Below are positions 27,610 through 36,994 of a stretch of DNA of 64,000 nucleotides, piece by piece. Source of the DNA: Chitinophaga pinensis (GTDB taxonomy: Bacteria > Pseudomonadota > Gammaproteobacteria > Burkholderiales > Burkholderiaceae_C); the NCBI GenBank assembly GCA_943326015.2, contig CALPRQ020000002.1, forward strand, positions 1 to 64,000, given 5' to 3'. Position 1 is the first letter of the stretch; the number at the start of each line of letters is the position of its first letter. Under the pieces are notes generated by a model. The model ran no database searches. It worked only from the letters and a program-made list of their open reading frames with translations, and was not told the DNA's origin. Both the position numbers and the translations under genes were made by a program.

Positions 27610-29511
27610 ATGACCAGTTACAAAACAATCGACTACCTGCCTGACTTGACAGAAGATGAACGCTTGACAGCTGATATCATGGGATTTTCATCCTACACTG
27701 ATAACAGTAACGACTATGATTCAGTAGCCATTGTTTTAGGCTCGGAAAATTATGCAATACTTCACAGTATATATAAGTTTACTGCCATAAAAGGCGCCAC
27801 TTACGACATCGTCTCAACAAGCTACTTTGATCCATTCTCACTTCGCATATACGATTCAAGCGGAAACTTAATTGAAATAAATGACGAAATAGACGATGGA
27901 GATGATATCTTTGTATTTGACGGACTATACAGTCAGGATATGATCCTTGACTGGGTTGCTCCGTATGGAGGAGAATACTATGTGCAAGCAGACTGGAATC
28001 AAGGATTTTATTATGATTCTTATGCCCTAACAATATTGGAAGACAAGGATACCGCCAATACTGGCAGTAAGCCAATCATGTTTTCAAAAACTTTCTCTGT
28101 GGCGGAAAATAGCAGCACAGGAAAGTTAGCAGGTCAAATGACTGCTATTGATGAGGATGGCGATGCCATCACTTATAGCATTACCGCTGGTAACATCGAT
28201 GTAGACCAGGATGGCAAAACAGCCTTTTTGATAAATTCTTCTACTGGCGTTATCACCGTCAATGACAGTGGCGACCTTGACTACGAAGGTACCCGTACCT
28301 TCACTCTAACCACCAAGGCTTCAGACAGTTCCTCGTCTTCCTCAGCCACAGCGACAGTCCAACTCACCAACGTCAACGACGTGCCGACCGGCTCGGTGAC
28401 GATCAGTGGCTCGGCCGCCCAAGGCCAGACCCTGAAAGCCAGCCACAGCCTAGCCGATGCCGATGGTCTGGGCACCATTCGTTACCAATGGAAAGCGGAC
28501 GGCAAGGCGATCAGCGGCGCGACCAGCTCGACTTACAAGCTGACGCAGGCGGAGGTTGGCAAGGCGGTTTCCGTCACCGCAAGCTACACAGATCTGCAGG
28601 GCACTGCCGAAAGCAAGACCAGCTCCACGACAAAGGAAGTGCTCAATGGCGCCATCACCGGGACCACTGGCAACAACACCTTGATGGGCACGCATGCTGC
28701 CGACAAACTCTCCGGCCTCGCTGGCGATGACATCTACTATGTGAACCATGCCAGCGACACCATCAGTGAGAGCAGTGGCGGCGGCACCGATGTCGCCTAC
28801 AGCTACCTGAGCAGCTACACCCTGGCCGCCAACGTCGAGAATGGACGGATCATGGCCGCTGCGGCCGCCAACCTGAGCGGCAACGCACTCAACAACATTC
28901 TCTACGCCGGCACGGGCAACAACACCCTCAACGGTGGAACGGGTACCGAGGCGGATACGGTTTCGTACCAGTACGGCTTGGTCAGCGGTGCGACCAGCGG
29001 CGTCAATGCGAATCTGGCGACTGGAAAGGTCAGCGGCAGCTCGGGCACCGACAAACTGGTCAACATCGAGAACCTCACAGGATCCAGCCTCAACGACACG
29101 CTGGTCGGCAGCAAGGTGGCCAACGTCCTGACCGGCGGTCTGGGCAGCGACAGCCTCTACGGCGGCGCTGGCGACAAGGTCAAGGATATCTTTGACTTCA
29201 ACGCGATCACGGAATCGAAGACGGGTACGGCACGCGACAAGGTCTATGACTTCGTGAGCAAGATCGACAAGGTCGACCTCGGCGGCATCGACGCCAACAC
29301 GGCAACCGCCAAGGCCGGCGATCAGGCCTTCGCCTTCAGCGGCACCAGCGCCAAGGCCAACTCGGTCTGGTTCAAGGTGGCCGATGTCGATGGCAACGCG
29401 GCGACCAAGGACCTCGTCGTCTATGGCGATGTCAGCGGCGACGCCAAGGCCGACTTCGAGATCGGCCTGGTCGGCGTGACGGTCATCACCGCCACCGACT
29501 TCGCGCTCTGA
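27610..29511 (+). CDS. secreted cadherin/Ig-like/RTX-type protein (type I secretion substrate)
   Basis: The 633-residue protein has an N-terminal beta-rich PPC-like domain (about 1-150), a cadherin-like repeat (about 155-260, ending NVNDVP), and an Ig-like segment (YQWKADGKAISGATSSTYKLTQAEVG). Then come RTX-like Asn/Gly/Asp-rich repeats (GTHAADKLSGLAGDDIYY; NVLTGGLGSDSLYGGAGD) and a serralysin-type C-terminus ending in TATDFAL, all typical of type I secretion. No N-terminal signal peptide is seen, as expected. The first 750 bases are much more AT-rich than the rest, indicating a mosaic origin. No type I secretion genes are in the window. Confidence 0.85.
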   Translation: MTSYKTIDYLPDLTEDERLTADIMGFSSYTDNSNDYDSVAIVLGSENYAILHSIYKFTAIKGATYDIVSTSYFDPFSLRIYDSSGNLIEINDEIDDGDDIFVFDGLYSQDMILDWVAPYGGEYYVQADWNQGFYYDSYALTILEDKDTANTGSKPIMFSKTFSVAENSSTGKLAGQMTAIDEDGDAITYSITAGNIDVDQDGKTAFLINSSTGVITVNDSGDLDYEGTRTFTLTTKASDSSSSSSATATVQLTNVNDVPTGSVTISGSAAQGQTLKASHSLADADGLGTIRYQWKADGKAISGATSSTYKLTQAEVGKAVSVTASYTDLQGTAESKTSSTTKEVLNGAITGTTGNNTLMGTHAADKLSGLAGDDIYYVNHASDTISESSGGGTDVAYSYLSSYTLAANVENGRIMAAAAANLSGNALNNILYAGTGNNTLNGGTGTEADTVSYQYGLVSGATSGVNANLATGKVSGSSGTDKLVNIENLTGSSLNDTLVGSKVANVLTGGLGSDSLYGGAGDKVKDIFDFNAITESKTGTARDKVYDFVSKIDKVDLGGIDANTATAKAGDQAFAFSGTSAKANSVWFKVADVDGNAATKDLVVYGDVSGDAKADFEIGLVGVTVITATDFAL

Positions 29512-29517
29512 AACGCA

Positions 29518-29562
29518 CCGAGGCGCCAGCGCTGCACGAATGCAGCGAGCCTGGCGCCTCGG
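29518..29562. terminator. long hairpin between the RTX gene and ligC
   Basis: CCGAGGCGCCAG (29518-29529) pairs with CTGGCGCCTCGG (29551-29562), and an inner CGCTGCA/TGCAGCG stem extends it. It lies between convergent genes and could end transcription from both sides, though there is no clear T-run. Confidence 0.65.
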
Positions 29563-29615
29563 TCATGGTGATCGCGAGCGCCCGTTCATGTGGGCGCGCG
29601 CGATCCGGAGCAGGA

Positions 29616-30566
29616 TCAGCCGTTGAGCTGCTGCTCCAGATCGTGCAGCACCTGGTAGCAGGGAAGCACCTTCTGCACGCTCGAGTTCGGCTCGCGGCCT
29701 TCGCGGATGGCGGCGAAGAACTCGCGGTCCTGCAGTTCGATGCCGTTCATCGACACCGCGACCTGGGAGACGTCGATCTGCTCTTCCTTGCCGGTGAACA
29801 GGTCGTCGTAGCGCGCGATGTAGGTGCCGGTGTCACCGATGTAGCGGAAGTAGGTGCCCAGCGGGCCGTCGTTGTTGAACGACAGGCTCAGGGTGCAGAT
29901 CGCGCCGTTGGCCGCCTGGAGCTGGATGCTCATGTCCATCGCGATGCCCAGCACCGGGTGGATCGGGCCCTGCACCGCGTTGGCCTTCACGATCGGGCTG
30001 TTGGCCTGGTAGGCGAACAGGTCGACGGTATGCGCGGCATGGTGCCACAGCAGGTGGTCGGTCCAGCTGCGCGCCTGGCCCAGCGCGTTGGTGTTGGTGC
30101 GGCGGAAGAAATAGGTCTGCACATCCATCTGCTGGATGTTGAACTCGCCGGCCAGCACCTTGTTGTGCACATACTGGTGGCTGGGGTTGAAGCGGCGGGT
30201 GTGACCGACCATGGCCACCTTGCCGGTCTGCTGCTGCAGGCGTGCCACTTCCTGGCCGGCCTTGAGCTCGTCGCACAGCGGGATCTCGACTTGCACATGC
30301 TTGCCGGCCTGCAGACAGGCGATCGACTGCGAGGCGTGCATCTGGGTCGGAGTGCAGAGGATGACGGCGTCGAGTTCCTGGATCTTCAGGGCCTCGTTGA
30401 GGTCGTCGGTCACATGCTTGATGCCGTACTTGTCGGCCACTTCCTGGGTCTTGGCCAGGTCACGGCCGATGACGGAAATCACTTCCACGTCGGGAATGTT
30501 CTTGATGCCGTCCAGGTGCTTGATGCCGAAGGCGCCGGCACCGGCGAGCGCGACTTTGATGGTCAT
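29616..30566 (-). CDS. ligC: 4-carboxy-2-hydroxymuconate-6-semialdehyde dehydrogenase
   Basis: The 316-residue Gfo/Idh/MocA-family protein starts at ATG 30566, preceded by AAAGGAG; longer readings would cross the upstream hairpin repeat. It has the Rossmann motif VALAGAGAFGIKHLDGI. LigC (PmdC) oxidises the hemiacetal form of the ring-cleavage product to 2-pyrone-4,6-dicarboxylate with NAD(P). It is the last gene of the lig/pmd operon, in the order known from Comamonas. Confidence 0.93.
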   Translation of the reverse strand: MTIKVALAGAGAFGIKHLDGIKNIPDVEVISVIGRDLAKTQEVADKYGIKHVTDDLNEALKIQELDAVILCTPTQMHASQSIACLQAGKHVQVEIPLCDELKAGQEVARLQQQTGKVAMVGHTRRFNPSHQYVHNKVLAGEFNIQQMDVQTYFFRRTNTNALGQARSWTDHLLWHHAAHTVDLFAYQANSPIVKANAVQGPIHPVLGIAMDMSIQLQAANGAICTLSLSFNNDGPLGTYFRYIGDTGTYIARYDDLFTGKEEQIDVSQVAVSMNGIELQDREFFAAIREGREPNSSVQKVLPCYQVLHDLEQQLNG

Positions 30567-30582
30567 GATTTGACTCCTTTGA

Positions 30583-30632
30583 TCAGTGGGGGACAGAGCT
30601 GGCGCTACGCGCTGCGGTCTGTCCCGCCAGGG
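30583..30632. repeat. REP-like hairpin, copy 1 (ligB-ligC gap)
   Basis: TCAGTGGGGGACAGAGC leads into arms GGGACAGA (30590-30597) and TCTGTCCC (30618-30625) with an inner GCGC-tac-GCGC stem. The flanking text and outer arms match the element at 31984-32033, while the inner stem differs. Confidence 0.75.
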
Positions 30633-30634
30633 GC

Positions 30635-31495
<861 letters not shown>

Positions 31496-31924
31496 TCAGC
31501 CTTTCTTGCCTTGCGGCTGATGCTGGGGCTGGGCGTCGCCGTCCTCGCCCAGGTAGCGGTTGCCCTCGGCGCTACGGCCGCCGCCCAGCATCATGTTGCG
31601 ATATTCCTCTTCGGTCATGCCGGTCATCGAGCCGGCCATCTGCTGGAAGCTCTTGCCGTCGGTGGCGCCGATCTTGGCCAGGAAATAGATGTTGCCGCCG
31701 GTGCGCATGCACCAGTTGAGGTCGCGCGCGAGCACGGCCTGTTTCTGCTCCTCGGTCATCGCCCACTCGTCGAGGTAGGCGCGCTCGTCGGCCTTGAAGC
31801 GCTCGCGGTTCTCGGCCTTCATCAGCGACATGCAGAACTGGTTCAGCCAGTAGCCCTTGCGGCTTTGCTCGGCATCGAAAATGATGGTGCCGGGCACGTC
31901 CTTGTACGGTTTGTCCAATGCCAT
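31496..31924 (-). CDS. ligA: protocatechuate 4,5-dioxygenase alpha subunit
   Basis: The 142-residue protein matches LigA (DVPGTIIFDAEQSRKGYWLNQFCMSLM, LDEWAMTEEQKQAVLARDLNWCMRTGGNIYFLAKIGATDG) with a Gln-rich tail (PQHQPQGKKG). LigA forms the lid over the LigB active site in the alpha2beta2 enzyme. It begins a subcluster separated from ligI by about 115 bp that holds two hairpins. Confidence 0.95.
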   Translation of the reverse strand: MALDKPYKDVPGTIIFDAEQSRKGYWLNQFCMSLMKAENRERFKADERAYLDEWAMTEEQKQAVLARDLNWCMRTGGNIYFLAKIGATDGKSFQQMAGSMTGMTEEEYRNMMLGGGRSAEGNRYLGEDGDAQPQHQPQGKKG

Positions 31925-31945
31925 GAATTTCCCCTTATTCAGTCG

Positions 31946-31969
31946 GTGCCAGAGCTAAAGATCTGGCAC
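31946..31969. repeat. GTGCCAGA hairpin in the ligI-ligA gap
   Basis: GTGCCAGA-gctaaaga-TCTGGCAC is a perfect 8-bp stem. It is preceded by TTCAGTCGG, resembling the TCAGT lead-in of the two GGGACAGA hairpins, so it may be a diverged third member of the same family. Confidence 0.55.
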
Positions 31970-31983
31970 ACGAAATCCCTTTA

Positions 31984-32033
31984 ATCAGTTGGGGACAGAG
32001 CCAAATCGCTGCGCGATTCTGGGTCTGTCCCAC
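31984..32033. repeat. REP-like hairpin, copy 2 (ligI-ligA gap)
   Basis: ATCAGTTGGGGACAGAGC leads into arms GGGACAGA (31992-31999) and TCTGTCCC (32024-32031) with an inner AATCGC-tgc-GCGATT stem. Outer arms equal those of copy 1 and the inner stem is different but self-complementary. Confidence 0.75.
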
Positions 32034-32039
32034 AAACCA

Positions 32040-32975
32040 TTAACGATTTTCCTCGGGCCAGTACAGGCGCATAGGGTTGTCGACCAGCAGCTTCTGCTGC
32101 AGTTCGGCGGTCGGCGCGATGTGCGGGATGAAGTCGACCAGCAGGCCGTCGTCGGGCATGTGATCCTTCAGGTTCGGGTGCGGCCAGTCGGTGCCCCAGA
32201 GCACGCGGTCCGGGAACTCCTCGACCACGCGGCGCGCGAACGGCACCACGTCGACATAGGCTGCCTGCTCGCCGTTGAGCGCCTTGGGGCCGGTGACCGA
32301 CAAGCGCTCGGGGCAGCTCACCTTGCTCCAGACGTTCGGATGCTGGCGCATGAACTTGAGGAACAGCTCGAACTCGGGGCCGTCGATCGGCTTGGAGACA
32401 TCGGGGCGGCCCATGTGATCCACCACCACGGTGGTCGGCAGCGCGGTGAAGAAGTCCCACAGCTCGGGCAGGTCGACCGCCTCGAAGTAGATCACCACAT
32501 GCCAACCCAGCTTGGCGATGCGACCGGCGATCTCGAGCAGCTCGTCCTTGGGCGTGAAGTCGACCAGGCGCTTGACGAAGTTGAAGCGCACGCCGCGCAC
32601 GCCGGCGGCATGCAGGGCCTGCAGTTCCTCGTCGGTCACGCTGCGCTTGACGGTCGCGACGCCGCGCGCCTTGCCGCCGCTGCTCAGGCAGGCATCGACC
32701 ATGGCGCGGTTGTCGGCGCCGTGGCAGGTGGCCTGCACCACCACGTTGCGGGCAAAGCCCAGGTGGTCGCGCAGCGCGTAGAGCTCGTGCTTGGTCGCGT
32801 CGCAGGGGGTGTACTTGCGTTCGGGCGCATAGGGAAACTCGGCGCCCGGGCCGAACACATGACAATGCGCGTCAACCGCGCCAGCCGGCAGCTGGAACTT
32901 GGGCTTGCTGGGGCCGGTATACCAGTCGAGCCAGCCGGCAGTCTTGGTGAAATCACCAGAAGTGGGTTTGGACAT
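32040..32975 (-). CDS. ligI: 2-pyrone-4,6-dicarboxylate hydrolase
   Basis: The 311-residue amidohydrolase-superfamily protein starts at ATG 32975. It has the metal motif VDAHCHVFG (about residues 29-37), a TCHGADN segment, VVDHMGRPD and the late GTDWPHPN Asp motif, all as in LigI (PmdD). It opens the pyrone ring to 4-oxalomesaconate. Family members work without a tightly bound metal. It lies between ligK and ligA in the operon. Confidence 0.95.
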   Translation of the reverse strand: MSKPTSGDFTKTAGWLDWYTGPSKPKFQLPAGAVDAHCHVFGPGAEFPYAPERKYTPCDATKHELYALRDHLGFARNVVVQATCHGADNRAMVDACLSSGGKARGVATVKRSVTDEELQALHAAGVRGVRFNFVKRLVDFTPKDELLEIAGRIAKLGWHVVIYFEAVDLPELWDFFTALPTTVVVDHMGRPDVSKPIDGPEFELFLKFMRQHPNVWSKVSCPERLSVTGPKALNGEQAAYVDVVPFARRVVEEFPDRVLWGTDWPHPNLKDHMPDDGLLVDFIPHIAPTAELQQKLLVDNPMRLYWPEENR

Positions 32976-33056
32976 TTTCTTTTTCCAATCGTTCAGGAGC
33001 GGTGACGGGCCGGTCACCCCGGCGCCGCGACCAGGCGGCGCGATCCAGCACAAACG

Positions 33057-33740
33057 TCAGTCGATGTAGCGCAGGCCCTTGGCCGCCAGCGGCTCACGCA
33101 TCTTGTAGAGATCGAGACCCAGCACGCCAGCGGCAAACTGGTCGCGCTTGGCACCCTCGTTGGCCTCGCGCGCCAGCGCGGTGGCCAGCGTCTTCTCGGC
33201 CAGGGCGGCGGGCACGCAGACCACGCCGTCATCGTCGGCCACGATCACGTCGCCCGGGTTCACGATCATGCCGGCGCAGACCACTGGAATGTTGACCGAG
33301 CCCAGCGTCTCCTTGACGCAGCCCTTGGCATGGACGGCCTTGCTCCAGACCGGGAAGTTCATGCGCGTGAGCTCCTTGACATCGCGCACGCCGGCGTCGA
33401 TGACCAGCGCGCGGGCACCACGGGCCTGGAAGCTGGTCGCCAGCAGGTCGCCGAAGAAGCCGTCGCTGTTGTCCGTGGTGCAGGCCGCCACGACGATGTC
33501 GCCAGGCTGGATCTGCTCGGCCGCGACATGCATCATCCAGTTGTCGCCCGGCTGCAGCAGCACGGTGATCGCGGTGCCGGACACCTGGGCGCCGGCAAAG
33601 ATCGGGCGCATATAGGGCTTCATCAGGCCGACGCGGCCCATGGCCTCGTGCACGGTGGCCGAGCCCAGGGCGGCCAGCGCGTCGGCGGTAGCGCGGTCGG
33701 CGCGCTGGATGTTGCGGTAAACGACTCCGAGTTGGTACAT
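33057..33740 (-). CDS. ligK: 4-carboxy-4-hydroxy-2-oxoadipate aldolase
   Basis: The 227-residue protein belongs to the RraA-like/HMG aldolase family with the signature [15 protein letters not shown] and metal-binding VIVADDDG. LigK (PmdF) cleaves 4-carboxy-4-hydroxy-2-oxoadipate to pyruvate and oxaloacetate and also decarboxylates oxaloacetate. It is the last chemical step of the pathway. It starts 2 bp after ligJ ends, so the two are translationally linked. Confidence 0.94.
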   Translation of the reverse strand: MYQLGVVYRNIQRADRATADALAALGSATVHEAMGRVGLMKPYMRPIFAGAQVSGTAITVLLQPGDNWMMHVAAEQIQPGDIVVAACTTDNSDGFFGDLLATSFQARGARALVIDAGVRDVKELTRMNFPVWSKAVHAKGCVKETLGSVNIPVVCAGMIVNPGDVIVADDDGVVCVPAALAEKTLATALAREANEGAKRDQFAAGVLGLDLYKMREPLAAKGLRYID

Positions 33741-33742
33741 GA

Positions 33743-34786
33743 TTACAGGCCTTTCTGTTTAAGTGCAGCGTCCATGCGCGGGAACACGCGGCGCGCGTTG
33801 CCTTCGAACACCTTGTAGCGCTGCTCCTCGCTCAGGTTCGGGGTGGCGGCGACATAGCGCTTGGTGTCGTCGTAGTAGTGGCCGGTCTCCGGGTCGATGC
33901 CGCGCACGGCGCCGATCATCTCGGAGGCAAACAGGATGTTGTCGACCGGGATCACCTTGGTCAGCAGGTCGATGCCCGGCTGGTGGTAGACGCAGGTGTC
34001 GAAGAAGATGTTGTTGAGCAGGTGGTCCTGCAGCAGCGGCTTCTTCATCTCCTGGGCCAGGCCACGGAAACGGCCCCAGTGGTAGGGCACCGCGCCACCA
34101 CCGTGCGGGATCAGGAACTTCAGCGTCGGGAAATCCTTGAACAGGTCGCCCTGCAGGCATTGCATGAAGGCGGTGGTGTCGGCGTTCAGGTAGTGGGCGC
34201 CGGTGGTGTGGAAACAGCTGTTGCAGCTGGTTGACACGTGGATCATCGCCGGCAGGTCGTACTCGACCATCTTCTCGTAGATCGGGTACCAGTGGCGGTC
34301 GGTCAGCGGCGGGCTGGTCCAGTGGCCGCCCGACGGGTCCGGGTTCAGGTTCAGGCCGACGAAGCCGTAGTCCTTGACGCAGCGCTCCAGCTCGGCGATG
34401 CAGCTCTTGGGATCGACACCAGGGCTCTGCGGCAGCATGGCCGCGCCGATGAAGTTGTCCGGGAACAGTTCGCTGACGCGGTAGCACAGTTCGTTGCAGA
34501 TCGCGGCCCAGGTCGAGGAAGTCTCGAAGTCGCCGATATGGTGGGCCATGAAGCTCGCACGGGGCGAGAACACGGTCAGGTCGGAGCCGCGCTCCTTCAT
34601 GAGCTTGAGCTGGTTGGTCTCGATCGACTCGCGCAGCTCGTCGTCGCTGATCTTCAGGCTCTTGGGGTCGGGCTGCTGGCTCGGGTCCTTCAGCGCAGCG
34701 ATCTGCAGGTCACGCCAGGCGCCCAGCGCGGCCGGCGCGGTGGTGTAGTGGCCGTGTACGTCGATGATCAGCGGCTTCTTGCTCAT
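33743..34786 (-). CDS. ligJ: 4-oxalomesaconate hydratase
   Basis: The 347-residue amidohydrolase-type protein starts at ATG 34786 with AGGAG upstream. It has the metal-binding IDVHGHYTT motif, [17 protein letters not shown] and a C-terminal [12 protein letters not shown] segment, as in LigJ/PmdE. It hydrates 4-oxalomesaconate to the aldolase substrate. It is the promoter-proximal gene of ligJ-ligK-ligI-ligA-ligB-ligC, divergent from a LysR gene. Confidence 0.93.
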   Translation of the reverse strand: MSKKPLIIDVHGHYTTAPAALGAWRDLQIAALKDPSQQPDPKSLKISDDELRESIETNQLKLMKERGSDLTVFSPRASFMAHHIGDFETSSTWAAICNELCYRVSELFPDNFIGAAMLPQSPGVDPKSCIAELERCVKDYGFVGLNLNPDPSGGHWTSPPLTDRHWYPIYEKMVEYDLPAMIHVSTSCNSCFHTTGAHYLNADTTAFMQCLQGDLFKDFPTLKFLIPHGGGAVPYHWGRFRGLAQEMKKPLLQDHLLNNIFFDTCVYHQPGIDLLTKVIPVDNILFASEMIGAVRGIDPETGHYYDDTKRYVAATPNLSEEQRYKVFEGNARRVFPRMDAALKQKGL

Positions 34787-34891
34787 GGGGTTGAACTCCT
34801 CGTTCGGGATGGATGGTGGCTGGCGCAAATTGTGCGCGCGCACCGTCCAGGCCACAAGCCGTTGTCACGCTAGCTGCTAGAAGATTCCAGC

Positions 34892-34910
34892 ATAGCGCGA
34901 TTCGCGCTAT
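34892..34910. promoter_or_regulatory. dyad in the lig operon/LysR intergenic region
   Basis: ATAGCGCG-ATT-CGCGCTAT is a perfect 8-bp dyad 13 bp before the LysR gene start and about 105 bp before ligJ. It is a likely autoregulatory or activation site for the LysR protein. Confidence 0.6.
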
Positions 34911-34923
34911 ATAGAATTCCCAA

Positions 34924-35847
34924 ATGGATCTCAAACAGCTCGAATACTTCGTGCGGGTGGCCGAACTCGGCAGCTTCACGCGCGCGGCGCACACCCTGAA
35001 CATTGCCCAGCCCGCGCTGAGCCGGCAGGTGCGCCTGCTCGAAGTCGAGCTGCGCCAGAACCTGCTGCTGCGCAACGGGCGCGGTGCCACGCCGACCGAG
35101 GCCGGCCAGCTGCTGCTCGGCCACGCGCGTGGCATCCTGCACCAGGTCGAGCGCGCACGCGAGGACCTCGGGCGGGTGCGCGGCGCGCTGGCCGGCCATG
35201 TCGCGATCGGGCTGCCGCCGACGCTGGCGCGGGTGCTGGCGGTGCCGCTGACGCGCGCCTTCCGGCTGGAGCTGCCCGAAGCACAGCTCTCGATCAGCGA
35301 GGGCCTGTCGACCGGCATGCAGGAAGGTCTGATCCAGGGCCGGCTTGATCTGGCCCTGCTCTACGACGCCGCGCCGCTGCCCGAGCTCGACATCCTGCCG
35401 CTGTTCGAGGAAGCACTGCTGCTGGTACAGGCAAGACCCGCCGGCCTGCTGGAAGACCCGCCACCGCCGCCGATCACGCTGAGCGAGCTGGCCCGGCTGC
35501 CACTGGTGATCCCGAGCCGGCCCAACGCCATCCGCATGCATGTCGAGCGCGAACTGGCCGGCCTGGGCTTGCGGCCGACGATCGCGCTCGAGATCGATGG
35601 CGTGCCGGCCATTCTCGACCTGGTGGCCGAGGGCCTGGGCTGCGCCGTGCTGCCGCGCAATGCGGCCTCGAACACAGTGCGACCCTCGGCCTACACCTTG
35701 CGGGTCATCGTCGATCCCCCGCTGCGGGTCCGGGTCGCGCTGGCATCCAGCGCGCAACGACCGGCCACGCTGACCCAGCAAGCCGCCGCCCGGCTGCTGG
35801 GCGAACTGTGCGAGCGGATATTCAGGCCAACCAGCCCAGCAGCCTGA
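34924..35847 (+). CDS. LysR-family regulator, probable activator of the lig operon
   Basis: The 307-residue protein has the LysR HTH (MDLKQLEYFVRVAELGSFTRAAHTLNIAQPALSRQVRLLE) and a co-inducer domain (about 90-300). It is divergent from ligJ across 137 bp containing a perfect dyad, the usual arrangement for LigR/PmdR-type activation by a pathway compound. Its last 26 bases overlap the convergent AEC transporter gene. Confidence 0.9.
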   Translation: MDLKQLEYFVRVAELGSFTRAAHTLNIAQPALSRQVRLLEVELRQNLLLRNGRGATPTEAGQLLLGHARGILHQVERAREDLGRVRGALAGHVAIGLPPTLARVLAVPLTRAFRLELPEAQLSISEGLSTGMQEGLIQGRLDLALLYDAAPLPELDILPLFEEALLLVQARPAGLLEDPPPPPITLSELARLPLVIPSRPNAIRMHVERELAGLGLRPTIALEIDGVPAILDLVAEGLGCAVLPRNAASNTVRPSAYTLRVIVDPPLRVRVALASSAQRPATLTQQAAARLLGELCERIFRPTSPAA

Positions 35848-36772
35848 GCCACCAGAGCAGACCGCTGAGCGTGAAGAACGACCCAGCCGTGGTCGCCAGC
35901 AGCGCCGCCGCGCTGATGCCCTCGTGGCCGCGGCGCTGCGACAGGATGGTGTAGATGCCCATGATCGGCATGGCGGTGGTCAGCAGCACGGCGGTGCGCA
36001 GCTGCGGGTCGGCCACTGGCACCCCCCAGCTCAGCACGGCGAACATGACGAGCGGGTGCAGCACCAGCTTGCCCAGCGTGATCTGCAGCACCGCCGGGCC
36101 CATGCCGCGCAGTGGCTGGCCGGCCAGGCTGCCGCCGATGACGAACAGCGACAGCGCGCCACTGGCCTGCGCGAACAGGTTGACGGTGCGCGCGACCGGC
36201 AGCGGCGGCGTCCAGCCGAGCAGCGAGGCCAGCAGGCCGGCGACGATCGCGATGATCATCGGATTGCGCGCCAGGCCCTTGAGCGTCCTGAGCACGACCT
36301 GTCCTACTCCACCCTTGCCGCCTTCGAGGTCGGCAACGGCCAGCAGCAACGGGATCAGCAACAGGTTCTCGACCATCATGTTGAGCGCCAGCCCGACGCC
36401 CGCGACCGAACCGCCCAGCGTGAGCAGCACGACCGGATAGCCGACGAAGCCGCTGTTGGGGCAGGACATGCCCATCGCGAACATGCTCGCGTAATGCAAC
36501 GGCTGGCGCGCCAGCACGCGGGCCGCGAACAGGCCGACTCCGATCATGAGCAGGCCGGCCAGCGCGTAGGCCCCCATGTAGCCGGGATTGAGGATCTCGC
36601 CCAGGCTGCGCGATGACAAGGCGTTGAACAGCAGCGCCGGCAGCGCCAGATTGATCACGAACTGGCCGAACAAGCGCATGTCCGCCTTGGCGAACAGCCC
36701 CAGCCGGGTGCAGGCAAAGCCGATCAGGACAGCCAGGTAGATCGGCCCGGTAATGGAGAGGATGGAAAGCAT
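35822..36772 (-). CDS. AEC-family (auxin efflux carrier-like) transporter
   Basis: The 316-residue protein has about ten membrane segments in two five-helix halves with the family's short conserved loop (CPNSGFVGYPVVLLTLG). Known members move organic acids such as malate or malonate, so an aromatic-acid or pathway-acid role here is possible but only inferred from position beside the lig operon. The gene overlaps the LysR gene end by 26 bases on the opposite strand. Confidence 0.88.
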   Translation of the reverse strand: MLSILSITGPIYLAVLIGFACTRLGLFAKADMRLFGQFVINLALPALLFNALSSRSLGEILNPGYMGAYALAGLLMIGVGLFAARVLARQPLHYASMFAMGMSCPNSGFVGYPVVLLTLGGSVAGVGLALNMMVENLLLIPLLLAVADLEGGKGGVGQVVLRTLKGLARNPMIIAIVAGLLASLLGWTPPLPVARTVNLFAQASGALSLFVIGGSLAGQPLRGMGPAVLQITLGKLVLHPLVMFAVLSWGVPVADPQLRTAVLLTTAMPIMGIYTILSQRRGHEGISAAALLATTAGSFFTLSGLLWWLRLLGWLA

Positions 36773-36910
36773 GACGGCATGCTACCCGAGCCCAGGCAGC
36801 GCATTGCAATGCCGGGAGGGCTGCATCTGGCTGGCAGGACGACCCATATCAGAACGGCATATCAGCTGGATCGACAAGCCATGACTTCAGGCCTGGTTTC
36901 CTAGGGTTAA

Positions 36911-36934
36911 CGATAGTTGATACTTCAACTATCG
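36911..36934. promoter_or_regulatory. MarR-type operator upstream of the TRAP operon
   Basis: CGATAGTTGA-tact-TCAACTATCG is a perfect 10-bp dyad with a 4-bp centre, 61 bp before the dctP start. Its size and ATAGTTGA/TCAACTAT core fit a MarR-family operator, and two MarR genes lie in the same cluster. TAGTTG also occurs at 40594-40599 before the second MarR gene. Confidence 0.7.
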
Positions 36935-36994
36935 GCCTTTAAAGTTGCGACCGCAACGATCCGGGACCGGACCTTTCAACCAGACGGAGTCTCC

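Noticed and set aside
33001-33018. GGTGAC-gggccg-GTCACC hairpin between ligK and ligI
   Set aside because: It is a short stem in GC-rich DNA without the TCAGT-GGGGACAGA features of the repeat family, so it may be chance.
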